A program made the position numbers and the translations under genes. Positions 20,625-29,237 of a stretch of DNA of 30,547 nt are shown here, piece by piece. Below the pieces are notes generated by a model. It made no database searches, was not told where the DNA came from, and saw only the letters and a program-made list of their open reading frames with translations. Numbering within the stretch: position 1 is the stretch's first letter; the number at the start of each line of letters is the position of its first letter. The stretch spans positions 1 to 30,547 of the forward strand of contig JAZSDZ010000075.1 in the NCBI GenBank assembly GCA_045531435.1. The letters run 5' to 3'. Source of the DNA: Fimenecus sp045531435. Its GTDB lineage: Bacteria; Bacillota; Clostridia; Oscillospirales; Acutalibacteraceae.

Positions 20625-23477
20625 ATGACAATATATGATTATGACGAAATATTTCAACATCCTGTATTCAAGAATATGCACCTTGTTTTTAGCGAACCGA
20701 ATGAGGAAGATATCGAACTGACCAATGAGGATATCTGTTCTGAGGAAATGAGTCTCGAAGAATCGCTGAGTAGCAGTGGTGATGACCTTGTGTTCGGTTC
20801 ATGTGAAGCAAGTTGTTTTAGAGTCAGAGTAGTCAATAACAATTCATTTAAAGGCAAGCTGCTGACAGTCACTATGGAACTACAGACTGAAGGCGAAACA
20901 AGTCGTTTCATTGATAACAACGGAAATTATATAGTCGATGACCAAGGGGACTACCTTGTGTTTATGACATATGACGGTGGTGTTAAACCACAAGTGCCTT
21001 ATGGAACATTTAAAGTGTTTTCCGACCAACCATCAAATGATCGTATGTGGAGAGACCTTGTGTGCTATGACCTTATGTATGACATACTGAATGCCGATGT
21101 AAAAACATGGTATGAGTCGTTGACATTCCCTATGAGTGTTAAGGATTTTAGGGATAGTTTCTTCACAAACTTTTCTGATGTAGACCAGGTTACAACAACT
21201 CTGACAAATGACGATTTCATGATACAGGGTGGTTTCGTGGCTGAAGGTGTACTGTCTGGAAAGACCATAATTAACGCTATATGTGAATTAAACGGAGTGT
21301 TCGGACACATCAACAGGGATGGAGACTTTGAGTATATCGGTTTACCATCAACAGATACTTTGACTTATGGTTGGTATATTGATGGCACAGGAAAATACGA
21401 AGACTATGAAACAGATTTGATAACAGGAATTGTGGCAAGGGGTGAAGCTGAAGATGTAGGAACTACAGTAGGCACTATGACAAATCCGTTAATAATTGAG
21501 AATAATCCTCTGATATACGGAACTGAAGGCACTCAGGAACTTACCACAGCCCTACAAAATCTACTGTCTGAGATTGGAACATTCAGTTATAGACCATTTA
21601 ATGTCAACACATATGGAAATCCCACGCTACCGATAGGAACAAGCGTCGCGCTGAATATAAAGCGTTATGACCCCGACAATGGATATGCAGACTTTGCAAT
21701 CAACTCATTCATTATGCACAGAACCCTTACAGGGCTGCAAGGACTTGTGGACAGTATATCGGCAAGTGGTAATCTCGAAAGAGAATCGACAGTCAACAGT
21801 ATGCAGTCAGAACTAAAGCGAACAAAAGGCAGAGTGCATAAGCTGATAGTTGATGTGGATCAGTTTTATTCAGAGTTGGAAGACTTTGAGGAAGAAACTT
21901 CAACCAAATTTGAGCAGACAGCAAGGGAAATAAGGACAGAAGTCAACGGGGTATTAGTTGGTTCTATAGCTGATGAATCGTGGGTGACAAGTAACTCATT
22001 AAGTACAATAAGTGGTTTTTGGTCAGACGCAACACTGTCAACACCTATAAGTCATTACAACGAGATTATATGCACAGAATATGTTCCAATCGACTTAAAC
22101 CTCTACGCAAGTGCTGAAGATAATGAGGGTATGTACTTCCTTGTGCATAATGGTGGAACATCTGCTAATTTGTTTCAGTCGGTTTATGATGAAGAAACTG
22201 ATGAGTATAGTTGGGTTTCAAAGAGTATGTTTATATCACTGAACTCTTATGATAGGAATGTGCTTACGGTGGACTTATCAAATGATGCATCTTATGCAGA
22301 TTTTGTTTTGGAAGATAAAATCGGACTTTGTGTAGAACTTACATTAGGTGCTGATATAACAAACACTACAAGGGAAGTATGGCTAAAGCTGATACTACCA
22401 CCTAAAAGTGGAGTCATAAACAGAACTTGCTATCGTCCTATTTACATAAATGGTGAGAAGATGACAGATGAGTACACTAAGAGTGGGGATACGATAACAC
22501 TTATCTATACGGAATATGAATCTATCACTACAGATTTGGTGCAACCCGAAGGATTCAAAGGAGTATGGGCTGTTACAGTTGACACAAGGGTACAAAGTTC
22601 GATAGACCAACTTTCAAATCAGATAGTCTTGAAAGTAGAAACTGCAACCGGAAAGATAGTACAAGCAGAACTGAGTGCAAACCCAAGTACCGGAACTGAA
22701 TTTAAAGTATCTGCTGACAATATATCATTTATAGCCAATAATAAGATAGAACTTACATCAAATCAGCTTGAAATCAACAGCACATACTTCAAGGTTTCAG
22801 CGTCAGGAGCGATAACAGCAACAAGTGGCGAGATAGGTGGTTGGAATATAGACAGTACAAAACTATCAAAAACAAGCGGAACAGTAACAAGTACATTACA
22901 ACCTAACAGTATAACCTTTACTGATACGGACAGTAATCAGCCAAAGTATCTTAAACTTCATTCTTGGGGTTTACAGATGGGTGAAAGTTCATCGGTTATT
23001 TCTGTTGCTCTTAATGCACATGAGGGATATGTACAAGCTGGTGCTTTCAGAAAACTGACTAACTGGACAGGTTCAAACACTACAGACTTGGATACAGTCA
23101 TAGGCAGTCTGACACCGATAGGATCAATCGTAAACGGAACATCAAGTGGACTATCAACAGCGGTTGGACCATCTACGTTTGTATCTGTTATGAAAGTAAC
23201 GCTGAGTGCTGGAGTTTGGGTAATAGATGGAAATGCTGAGTTTCCACAACATAACACAGGGCGAAGGTTATTGCTTATATCAGCAACAGCAAACTCGTCA
23301 AGTGGTGATGATGAATCAAGAATTGTTATAGATGCTGTTCAAGGTTCAGTTACAAGACCTCATACATCAACCATAAGGCAAATATCAAGTCAGACTACAT
23401 TCTATCTGACAGCATGGCAGAACAGCGGTAGTGAATTAAGTGTTACACCAAACATGAGAGCAGTCAGAATCAGATAA
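20625..23477 (+). CDS. Tail tip/baseplate protein with receptor-binding C-terminus
   Basis: A 950-residue protein. Residues 1-260 resemble the tail-tip hub of siphophages (GTFKVFSDQPSNDRMWRDLV, CYDLMYDIL). A folded region to about 385 is followed by a long coiled coil (about 390-445, with TKFEQTAREIRTEVNG). Then come beta domains, a GEIGGWNIDSTKLSK motif (about 741-755) typical of phage minor structural proteins, and a C-terminal jelly-roll-like region that is the likely receptor binder. AGGAGGG is 8 nt before ATG. No catalytic endopeptidase motif is evident. Confidence 0.85.
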   Translation: MTIYDYDEIFQHPVFKNMHLVFSEPNEEDIELTNEDICSEEMSLEESLSSSGDDLVFGSCEASCFRVRVVNNNSFKGKLLTVTMELQTEGETSRFIDNNGNYIVDDQGDYLVFMTYDGGVKPQVPYGTFKVFSDQPSNDRMWRDLVCYDLMYDILNADVKTWYESLTFPMSVKDFRDSFFTNFSDVDQVTTTLTNDDFMIQGGFVAEGVLSGKTIINAICELNGVFGHINRDGDFEYIGLPSTDTLTYGWYIDGTGKYEDYETDLITGIVARGEAEDVGTTVGTMTNPLIIENNPLIYGTEGTQELTTALQNLLSEIGTFSYRPFNVNTYGNPTLPIGTSVALNIKRYDPDNGYADFAINSFIMHRTLTGLQGLVDSISASGNLERESTVNSMQSELKRTKGRVHKLIVDVDQFYSELEDFEEETSTKFEQTAREIRTEVNGVLVGSIADESWVTSNSLSTISGFWSDATLSTPISHYNEIICTEYVPIDLNLYASAEDNEGMYFLVHNGGTSANLFQSVYDEETDEYSWVSKSMFISLNSYDRNVLTVDLSNDASYADFVLEDKIGLCVELTLGADITNTTREVWLKLILPPKSGVINRTCYRPIYINGEKMTDEYTKSGDTITLIYTEYESITTDLVQPEGFKGVWAVTVDTRVQSSIDQLSNQIVLKVETATGKIVQAELSANPSTGTEFKVSADNISFIANNKIELTSNQLEINSTYFKVSASGAITATSGEIGGWNIDSTKLSKTSGTVTSTLQPNSITFTDTDSNQPKYLKLHSWGLQMGESSSVISVALNAHEGYVQAGAFRKLTNWTGSNTTDLDTVIGSLTPIGSIVNGTSSGLSTAVGPSTFVSVMKVTLSAGVWVIDGNAEFPQHNTGRRLLLISATANSSSGDDESRIVIDAVQGSVTRPHTSTIRQISSQTTFYLTAWQNSGSELSVTPNMRAVRIR

Positions 23478-23491
23478 CGGAGGAAGAATAA

Positions 23492-23743
23492 ATGGAAAAA
23501 CCACTAATCTTAGAAATTAGCGACTTTGCGGAAGAACTAACGGACGTAGTCAACAAATACTGTGAGAGGATACCATTCAGCATCATGCTTGACAAAATCT
23601 CCATGATACAAAGGGCTGTCGAGAAAAATGCTGAAATGCAGTATGAGCAAATCAGCAAGGAGTATAACAGACAGAAAAATGCTGAACTGAGAAAAGTCGT
23701 TAATGAAGAAATCAACAAGGAGGACAAAGCAGATGGCGAATAA
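23492..23743 (+). CDS. Small helical tail-region protein
   Basis: An 83-residue, almost wholly helical and highly charged protein, with ISDFAEELTDVVNKYCERIP near the start, then a long Lys/Glu/Gln-rich helix. GGAGG is 8 nt before ATG. It overlaps the next gene by 11 nt. Probably a baseplate or fibre assembly chaperone by position; no family named with confidence. Confidence 0.65.
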   Translation: MEKPLILEISDFAEELTDVVNKYCERIPFSIMLDKISMIQRAVEKNAEMQYEQISKEYNRQKNAELRKVVNEEINKEDKADGE

Positions 23744-24293
23744 GCGAATAACACAGTTGCCGACAGCACCACAAGTTGAAGATAATGATTATATCGCACT
23801 TGATAATACATCAACACCCACAGTCGAAAATGATGGCGGTTCAAGGAAGATACTTGCTAAAGATGTAATGGCAAAGAGTGCAGATGCAGTTGATTATGAT
23901 AACACATCAAGTGGACTCGAAGCTGATAATGTGCAAGATGCCATAGACGAGGTTTTAGAAGAAGGCGGAAAAGTACAAGATGTAAAAGTCAATGGGGTAT
24001 CCGTACTTGATAATAATAAGACAGCACAGATAGTATCCTACAAAGAAGTAACACAAGCACAGTATGATGCTTTACCGTCAAGTAAACTTACAGATGGGAT
24101 AGCATACTTTATCACAGATTCCAATGCAAATAGTGTAACGGATGTTAGAGTAGACAATGTATCAGTTGTCACAAATGGAATTGCAAATATAACGAGTAAA
24201 AAGTTTGTAGAATTGACACAGGCACAATATGATGCACTAACACAGGAAGAAAAGATGGATGTTAATACTATTTACTTTATTCCAGAGGGGTAA
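23733..24293 (+). CDS. Baseplate/tail fibre accessory protein with duplicated module
   Basis: A 186-residue protein: N-terminal module MANKRITQLPTAPQVEDNDY common in phage tail and fibre proteins, a short link, then two similar halves each made of a strand segment (VQDVKVNGVSVLDNN; VTDVRVDNVSVVTNG) and a TQAQYDAL helix leading into YFI. The ATG at 23733 follows AGGAGG by 9 nt; the in-frame ATG at 23703 does not have such a site. Likely links fibres to the tail tip. Confidence 0.78.
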   Translation: MANKRITQLPTAPQVEDNDYIALDNTSTPTVENDGGSRKILAKDVMAKSADAVDYDNTSSGLEADNVQDAIDEVLEEGGKVQDVKVNGVSVLDNNKTAQIVSYKEVTQAQYDALPSSKLTDGIAYFITDSNANSVTDVRVDNVSVVTNGIANITSKKFVELTQAQYDALTQEEKMDVNTIYFIPEG

Positions 24294-24297
24294 AGCT

Positions 24298-24945
24298 ATG
24301 AGTAAGATAATGTATAAAAATCAAGAGCATACAATCATGTATAAGGACTCTAAGAGCAAGATTATGTATAAGGATGTTGCCTATCAAGATGAAGATGAAC
24401 CACAACATGACTATCTGTATAACTGGGATTTTACTAAGTCACGAATTGATGAAATTCAAGGAGTAGAAGCAACAGGCGGAAATTTGCAAAGTGATGGTGT
24501 TCATATTACATCTATTTCTGGCGCGCATTGTGTAAATTTTAATCAAGGTTACAATAAAAATTATGTTTATGAAATAGATATATATTCTATGAATAGAGGT
24601 TTTTCAAGTGCAAATGGTCGCTTACTTATGGTTTCACAGACACAAGGGCTCGTGTATAGAAGTTCTACATCTCATTGGGGAATGTATTTGAATTATAAGT
24701 GGAGGGATTCTGAGGTTTCAAGCGAAATAGATTTAAGCAATGCTCATGCTTTTATTGGAAAGACCATTAAAATATTGTGTGATAGCGAAGATAAAGTATG
24801 TTTATATGCGGATGATAAATTATTCTTTAAAATGCCCTATGTACAGCCGAATCCAAAATCCACAACTCTAATGTTGGGCTCAGATGGCACCGATTATTAT
24901 TATGAGTTTGTAGTTAGCGGAGTCCGCATCTACGAAAACGATTAG
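24298..24945 (+). CDS. Putative tail fibre/lectin-like receptor-binding protein
   Basis: A 215-residue protein with three IMYK repeats in the first 25 residues (SKIMYKN..TIMYKD..SKIMYKD), then a concanavalin/LamG-like beta domain (about 38-213: LYNWDFTKSRIDEIQG, HWGMYLNYKWR, KVCLYADDKLFFKMP, FVVSGVRIYEND). Such domains bind sugars on host surfaces. Ribosome site AGGGG with the ATG at 24298; the in-frame start at 24259 is inside the previous gene. Its base use (more T-ending codons) differs from the neighbours, suggesting an exchanged host-range module. Confidence 0.7.
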   Translation: MSKIMYKNQEHTIMYKDSKSKIMYKDVAYQDEDEPQHDYLYNWDFTKSRIDEIQGVEATGGNLQSDGVHITSISGAHCVNFNQGYNKNYVYEIDIYSMNRGFSSANGRLLMVSQTQGLVYRSSTSHWGMYLNYKWRDSEVSSEIDLSNAHAFIGKTIKILCDSEDKVCLYADDKLFFKMPYVQPNPKSTTLMLGSDGTDYYYEFVVSGVRIYEND

Positions 24946-24956
24946 GAGGTGAATAT

Positions 24957-25658
24957 ATGCCAAACGTAATATTAAACGGAAATTCTAAGAAGATAATGCT
25001 TAATGGTGTTCAGTATTTAGGTGGTGGAGGTTCTACTCCCACCCTCATTACTAAAGCTATAACTGAAAATGGTACTTACTCTGCTGAAGATGATAGTGCT
25101 GATGGGTATTCGGAAGTTGAGGTTGATGTAGAACCTAATGTAGGAACAAAAACAATTACAGAGAATGGTACATATAATGCATCAAGTGATGGTTTACAGG
25201 GATTCTCACAAGTGGTTGTTAATGTGCAAGGTGTAGACCCATCACAGTTTAATTATGATTGGTATTATAATCCATCAAAGACAATGGTGGTTAGAGTAAC
25301 AAAGGCTACTGGAAATTATAAGATATGGTTTGAAAACTTTGTTATTGATACTATTGTAAGCAACAAATACAGACAGCCAGTACCTACTAATTTAAAAGTG
25401 TATGCTATGGATAGAGTGGGTGTTGCAGTTAACTATTTAGGTTATAATACTGATATGAGTGCAGACGTAACTGGGTCACTTACGTTCTACAATATAAATG
25501 GTTCATATTATGTAGGTGCAACTATGAGTGGAAGTTCTTATACGCTACACGGAACAGTAGAAAAAGCAATCATAACAAGTAGTATGGCAGCAGGAAATAA
25601 TACTGTTGATTATAATACAGAGTGGACAGAACCATCGTTTGACCCTATCAACGGATAA
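24957..25658 (+). CDS. Putative tail fibre protein with TENGTY repeats
   Basis: A 233-residue protein. After a short N-terminus (VILNGNSKKIMLNG) similar in style to the preceding fibre and a GGGGS-like linker come two copies of the phage fibre repeat ITENGTY-x-A..DG..G-x-S-x-V-x-V-x-V (about 37-61 and 64-90). The C-terminal beta domain (about 95-230) is probably exposed. AGGAGGTG is 6-8 nt before ATG and overlaps the previous stop. Confidence 0.75.
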   Translation: MPNVILNGNSKKIMLNGVQYLGGGGSTPTLITKAITENGTYSAEDDSADGYSEVEVDVEPNVGTKTITENGTYNASSDGLQGFSQVVVNVQGVDPSQFNYDWYYNPSKTMVVRVTKATGNYKIWFENFVIDTIVSNKYRQPVPTNLKVYAMDRVGVAVNYLGYNTDMSADVTGSLTFYNINGSYYVGATMSGSSYTLHGTVEKAIITSSMAAGNNTVDYNTEWTEPSFDPING

Positions 25659-25672
25659 AGGAGGAATATCAT

Positions 25673-26476
25673 ATGAATTACGCAAGCAAAGTAATAGAAA
25701 TAGCACTTGCTGAAGTAGGGTATTTGGAGAAGAAATCAGCAAAAGATTTGGACAGCAAAACTGCAAATGCCGGATACAACAATTACACTAAGTATGGTAG
25801 GGATATGCAGAAAGAAATAGGCGCACCCTTTGTGGACGGATATGCATGGTGTGCAACCTTCGTTGATTGGTGTTTTCTGAAAGCATATGGCAAGGATATA
25901 GCGAAGAAAATGCTTGGTGGATGGACAGCATATTGTCCGACAGCAAGAAGTCAGTATGTCAGAATGAATAGATGGTCAAACAACCCACAAGTCGGAGACC
26001 AGATATTTTTCAAAAGCGCAAACAACATTGTCTGCCACACCGGCCTTGTTTATAAGGTAGACAACTCATATGTTTACACAATCGAAGGAAACACAAGTGG
26101 TGTTAACGGTGTTGTTGCTAATGGTGGGGGTGTTTGTCAGAAAAAATATGCCAAGAACTATGCAAGAATAGCTGGATATGGCAGACCTGATTATGATTTA
26201 GCAAAATCAACTCCAATTCCAAAGCCAACCAAAAAGGGATATACAGGTCAGTTTCCTGTGATACCACCTTCACTCAAAAAAGGTAGCAAGGGACTTCAAG
26301 TCGACAGACTTCAGAGATTCCTTAATTGGTACGGTAACTATGGGTTGGCTGTCGATGGCTCTTTCGGACCTAAGACAGAAAAAGCTGTTAAGGCTTTTCA
26401 GAAAAAGGTTAAGATTGAAGTGGATGGCCACTTCGGGCCTATCAGTCTTGAAAAAGCAAAAGCTGTCAAAAAATAG
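25673..26476 (+). CDS. Endolysin: CHAP amidase/peptidase with peptidoglycan-binding domain
   Basis: Cuts host peptidoglycan at the end of infection. The N-terminal CHAP-type domain (about 5-165) has the catalytic Cys in DGYAWCATFVDWCF (C60), His in VCHTGLVY (H122) and the polar residues of TIEGNTS (E138, N140), so it should be active. A Pro/Lys linker leads to a PG_binding_1 domain (about 202-267) with two GxFGPxT/S motifs (DGSFGPKT, DGHFGPIS). There is no signal peptide, so it needs the holin, which is 12 kb upstream. AAAGGAGG is 7 nt before ATG. Confidence 0.93.
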   Translation: MNYASKVIEIALAEVGYLEKKSAKDLDSKTANAGYNNYTKYGRDMQKEIGAPFVDGYAWCATFVDWCFLKAYGKDIAKKMLGGWTAYCPTARSQYVRMNRWSNNPQVGDQIFFKSANNIVCHTGLVYKVDNSYVYTIEGNTSGVNGVVANGGGVCQKKYAKNYARIAGYGRPDYDLAKSTPIPKPTKKGYTGQFPVIPPSLKKGSKGLQVDRLQRFLNWYGNYGLAVDGSFGPKTEKAVKAFQKKVKIEVDGHFGPISLEKAKAVKK

Positions 26477-26487
26477 GAGGACTTTAC

Positions 26488-26694
26488 ATGAGATTGAGCG
26501 AACTTAATATACCACGATCAGAAATCATAAGATTGTCTGATGAATGGATTTTAGTCGCTCGAAACAAAAACATTTTCCTGAAGAAGATTGAAGGGTATAC
26601 CTATGAAGAGTTATCTGAGATGTTCAATCTTTCAACGGTAAGAACAAAAGAGATAGTTAAGGATTGTTTGGATAAGATATCTAAGCATACTTAA
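26488..26694 (+). CDS. Small HTH protein, sigma region 4-like
   Basis: A 68-residue protein ending in an HTH (IEGYTYEELSEMFNLSTVRTKE about 34-55) like region 4 of sigma factors or the C-terminal domain of ECF-type regulators. It has no region 2, so it cannot be a full sigma factor; it may be a transcription regulator acting at the end of the late operon. AGGAGG 6 nt before ATG; 11 nt after the endolysin gene and 14 nt before a strong terminator. Confidence 0.7.
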   Translation: MRLSELNIPRSEIIRLSDEWILVARNKNIFLKKIEGYTYEELSEMFNLSTVRTKEIVKDCLDKISKHT

Positions 26695-26708
26695 TGCATA
26701 CTTTTCAC

Positions 26709-26741
26709 GACCTATCACTTTATTGTGGTAGGTCTTTTTTT
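26709..26741 (+). terminator. Strong terminator closing the lysis end of the late operon
   Basis: GACCTATCAC (26709-26718) and GTGGTAGGTC (26725-26734) pair over 10 bp with one T-G pair, loop TTTATT, followed by seven T. The genes to its right therefore need read-through or their own promoter; no clear promoter is visible in 26742-26765. Confidence 0.88.
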
Positions 26742-26773
26742 ATTGCACAATTTATCCATAGGAGGACAGTAAA

Positions 26774-27148
26774 ATGTATAAATATTATAATCCTAATCCT
26801 GTTGGAAGAAGATCCGTTGGTGATTGCTCTGTCAGGGCGATTGCAAAGGCTTTAAATATAGATTGGGAAAAGGCTTTTTTAATGATTGCAGTTAACGCTT
26901 ACCAGATGGGTGATGTTATTTCATCTAACTCTGTTTGGGGTGCTGTCCTTCGTCAGAATGGATTCTACAGAGAAAATTTACCTATGTTCTGCAAAGATTG
27001 TTATACAATAAAAGATTTTGCAAGAGACAATCCTATAGGAACATATGTCGTTGGAACAGGAAACCATGTTGTTACGATAGTTAATGGTGATTGGTACGAC
27101 ACTTGGAACTCAGGAGATGAAGTACCACAGTATTTTTGGACTAAGTAA
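26774..27148 (+). CDS. Papain-like cysteine protease family protein
   Basis: A 124-residue protein of a type I recognise in gut Clostridia phages: start YYNPNPVGRRSVGDCSVRAI, with candidate nucleophile Cys18 at the start of a helix, His98 in GTGNHVVTIV and Asp109/Asn112 in WYDTWNSG, the order of a papain-like triad. Typically QFWTK-like endings close the domain. Two further Cys (73, 76) are present. No signal peptide, so it works in the cytoplasm or in the virion. AGGAGG is 6 nt before ATG. First gene of the eight-gene cassette. Target unknown: processing of the cassette's own proteins, or of a host protein, are both open. Confidence 0.75.
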   Translation: MYKYYNPNPVGRRSVGDCSVRAIAKALNIDWEKAFLMIAVNAYQMGDVISSNSVWGAVLRQNGFYRENLPMFCKDCYTIKDFARDNPIGTYVVGTGNHVVTIVNGDWYDTWNSGDEVPQYFWTK

Positions 27149-27162
27149 AGGAGATAATGATT

Positions 27163-27633
27163 ATGCCGTACCCATATTATCAATACCCTAATTACAATCA
27201 AATGTATTATCAACAACAAATGCAAAATGTACAACAACAGCAGACTCCTCAGATTCAAAATGGTGGCTTTATATTTGTTAAAGATATTAACGAAGCCAAA
27301 AATTATGCTGTTGCACCTGGAAATAGTGTGACATTTAAAATTGAATCACAACCATATATATGCACAAAGACTTTAGGTTTTTCGCAGTTGGATCAGCCGA
27401 TATTTGAAGTTTTTAAATTAGTTAAGGAAGAAAATGAATGGCAGAATAATGGTTCAACAGAATCTGTAACTGATGATTTACTACCAAATGAATATCTTTC
27501 AATTTCGCAAGGTAATGAAATTAAAGTTGAAATGACTAAATTAAAAAGTGAATTAACTGAATTAAAAGACGAGTTAAACGAGTTAAAAGCAGAGTTAGGC
27601 GCGTCTGAAATAACGGAGGTAGTTTCGGCATGA
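27163..27633 (+). CDS. Conserved phage protein with Tyr/Gln-rich N-terminus and coiled coil
   Basis: A 156-residue protein (ATG at 27163 preferred over 27157 because AAAGGAG then lies 9 nt away). Residues 1-32 are Tyr, Pro, Asn and Gln rich and disordered. A beta segment NGGFIFVKDINEAKNYAVAP (about 33-52) matches a family I recognise, with the core F/I-x-V..A-x-x-Y-x-V-A-P-G. The C-terminus is a leucine-heptad coiled coil (KLKSELTELKDELNELKAEL, about 128-147). The Q/Y-rich part suggests a self-associating segment. Found with the protease gene upstream and the small gene downstream in related phages, as I recall. Function unknown. Confidence 0.75.
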   Translation: MPYPYYQYPNYNQMYYQQQMQNVQQQQTPQIQNGGFIFVKDINEAKNYAVAPGNSVTFKIESQPYICTKTLGFSQLDQPIFEVFKLVKEENEWQNNGSTESVTDDLLPNEYLSISQGNEIKVEMTKLKSELTELKDELNELKAELGASEITEVVSA

Positions 27634-27863
27634 TGAATATTAAAGCATTATTTCAAGCATATACACAGTTTATGCAGAATCCGGCACAGGTATTGCAACA
27701 ATTAAATATTCCACAAGAATATATCAGCAATCCGCAAGGTGCTATTCAGTATCTTATGAATAATGGGAAAATAACCCAAGAACAATATAATGTTGCTAAT
27801 AATCAGTTTAAGCAATTACAGAACAATCCTTTATTTAAACAGATGTTTAATAATCAAAGTTAA
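27630..27863 (+). CDS. Small Gln/Asn-rich helical protein (77 residues)
   Basis: Short helical protein rich in Gln, Asn, Met and Phe (KALFQAYTQFMQNPAQVLQQ at 4-23; GKITQEQYNVANNQFKQLQ further on). It overlaps the previous stop by 4 nt (ATGA), with GGAGG 10 nt upstream, so it is translated with its neighbour. The G-x-I-T-Q-E-Q-Y segment is typical of the small partner protein seen beside this cassette. A structural or assembly role is a guess. Confidence 0.7.
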   Translation: MMNIKALFQAYTQFMQNPAQVLQQLNIPQEYISNPQGAIQYLMNNGKITQEQYNVANNQFKQLQNNPLFKQMFNNQS

Positions 27864-27962
27864 ACAAAAATCATAAAGTCGGTGCGCAAGGCTTTATAGA
27901 TATACCGGTTATCAAACAGACGATAATCGCTAACCTACAAAAATTATAGGAGGACAAAAAAC

Positions 27963-28754
27963 ATGAGTTTAACAGATGAAAATGGCATGGTTATGCCTGT
28001 TGGACCTATGTATTCCGGAGGTGGTTTCGGTAATGGCATGGGTGGCTTTGGCGGTGATTGGGGGTGGATTATCCTTCTTCTTCTCATTGCTGGTAACGGA
28101 TGGGGCGGCTTCGGCGGTTTCGGCGGAATGGGCGGATTTGCAGCAGACGGAGCAGCACTATATCCTTGGATGAATCAGGCTGAACTGACAACCAATGGAT
28201 TTCAGAATCAGATGCTTAATGACAACATCACTTCTATTCGTGATGGTGTTCAGGGCATCTCAACACAGCTTTGCAATGGTTTTGCAAGCATTGAACAGGG
28301 TGCAAATACTCGTCAGATGGCTAATATGCAGCAGATATTTGGTCTTCAGTCACAGTTAGCTGATTGCTGCTGTGAAAATAGACTTGCAACTTGCCAGACT
28401 CAGAACATTGTTCAGAGTGAAAGTGCAGCTACAAGATTTGCTGATGCCAACAACACAAGAGATATAGTTGAGTCTCAGACAAGAAGTACCCAGGCAATCC
28501 TTGATAAACTTTGTGCGCTTGAACTGGATGGATATAAGAGAGAGAATGATAATCTTCGTTCGCAGCTTAACATGGCAACTCTTAGAGAATCACAGACAGC
28601 ACAGAACGCTTTTATAGCACAGGGATTTGCTGATGAAGTAGATCAGCTTTACAACAGACTTAGCAATTGTCCTGTTCCTTCAACACCTGTATACGGAAGA
28701 ACACCAATATTTACTTGCAATCAGAACAATGGTTGTGGATGCGGTAACTTCTAA
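27963..28754 (+). CDS. Gly-rich membrane protein with coiled coil and Cys tail
   Basis: 263 residues in clear zones: short N-terminus MSLTDENGMVMPVGPMY, a Gly/Phe/Met-rich stretch, one membrane helix GDWGWIILLLLIAGNGWGG (about 31-49), more Gly-rich sequence, then long helical coiled-coil regions (about 75-235, including CCCENRLATCQTQ near 127-139) and a Cys end NGCGCGNF. This matches a repeatedly seen, unnamed family in gut Bacillota phages. It would sit in the membrane with the helical part on one side. The C-x-C tail and CCC cluster may bind metal or form disulphides. GGAGGAC precedes ATG. The 99-nt gap before it contains inverted segments (CTTTAT/ATAAAG type near 27869-27890) but no gene. 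Confidence 0.78.
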   Translation: MSLTDENGMVMPVGPMYSGGGFGNGMGGFGGDWGWIILLLLIAGNGWGGFGGFGGMGGFAADGAALYPWMNQAELTTNGFQNQMLNDNITSIRDGVQGISTQLCNGFASIEQGANTRQMANMQQIFGLQSQLADCCCENRLATCQTQNIVQSESAATRFADANNTRDIVESQTRSTQAILDKLCALELDGYKRENDNLRSQLNMATLRESQTAQNAFIAQGFADEVDQLYNRLSNCPVPSTPVYGRTPIFTCNQNNGCGCGNF

Positions 28755-28767
28755 GGGGGTGTGACCT

Positions 28768-29220
28768 ATGGCTGAATATTTATCAAATGCAGTTCAGAGT
28801 GTCGCATTGGACAATCCTATACTGTTTACTGATTCTATACCTTGCAATAAAGGCTATGTTTATCATGAAGATGGCACAGGTATTTTTATTCTAAAAGGTT
28901 GCACAACTAATTGTTTTGCACGATATCAGGTTACATTTAATGGTAATATTGCAATTCCTACAGGTGGGGCAATAACACCAGTAGCAGTCGCTATAAGTGT
29001 ATTAGGTGAACCAAGACTTACAAGTAGAGCAATTTATACTCCGGCTGCGGTTGATGAATACGGAAATGTAACAAGCACAGCTTTAATTACAGTTCCTAAA
29101 GGATGTTGCTTTAGTATAGCGGTACGCTATGTTGATGCTACAGAAGCAGATGCAGCAACAACACCAACACCATCAATCGAAGTACAAAACGCAAACCTTG
29201 TTATTGATAGGGTAGCGTAG
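28768..29220 (+). CDS. Beta-sandwich (TNF/C1q-like) virion or surface protein candidate
   Basis: A 150-residue beta protein: AEYLSNAVQSVALDNPILFT at the start, then Cys-containing strands (CNKGYVYHEDGTGIFILKG), YQVTFNGNIAIPTGGAITPV, a middle AIYTPAAVDEYGNVTSTALI and ending NANLVIDRVA. Strand pattern and the VPKGCCFSIAV hairpin fit small jelly-roll domains such as those of collagen-tip proteins. I recognise it as the steady downstream partner of the Gly-rich membrane protein. AGGGGGTG lies before ATG. No signal peptide. Confidence 0.72.
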   Translation: MAEYLSNAVQSVALDNPILFTDSIPCNKGYVYHEDGTGIFILKGCTTNCFARYQVTFNGNIAIPTGGAITPVAVAISVLGEPRLTSRAIYTPAAVDEYGNVTSTALITVPKGCCFSIAVRYVDATEADAATTPTPSIEVQNANLVIDRVA

Positions 29221-29237
29221 AAAGGAGGATAAGTGCT

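Noticed and set aside
20625..25658. Diversity-generating retroelement target in the fibre genes
   Set aside because: No reverse transcriptase, template repeat or variable-repeat pair is visible in the window.
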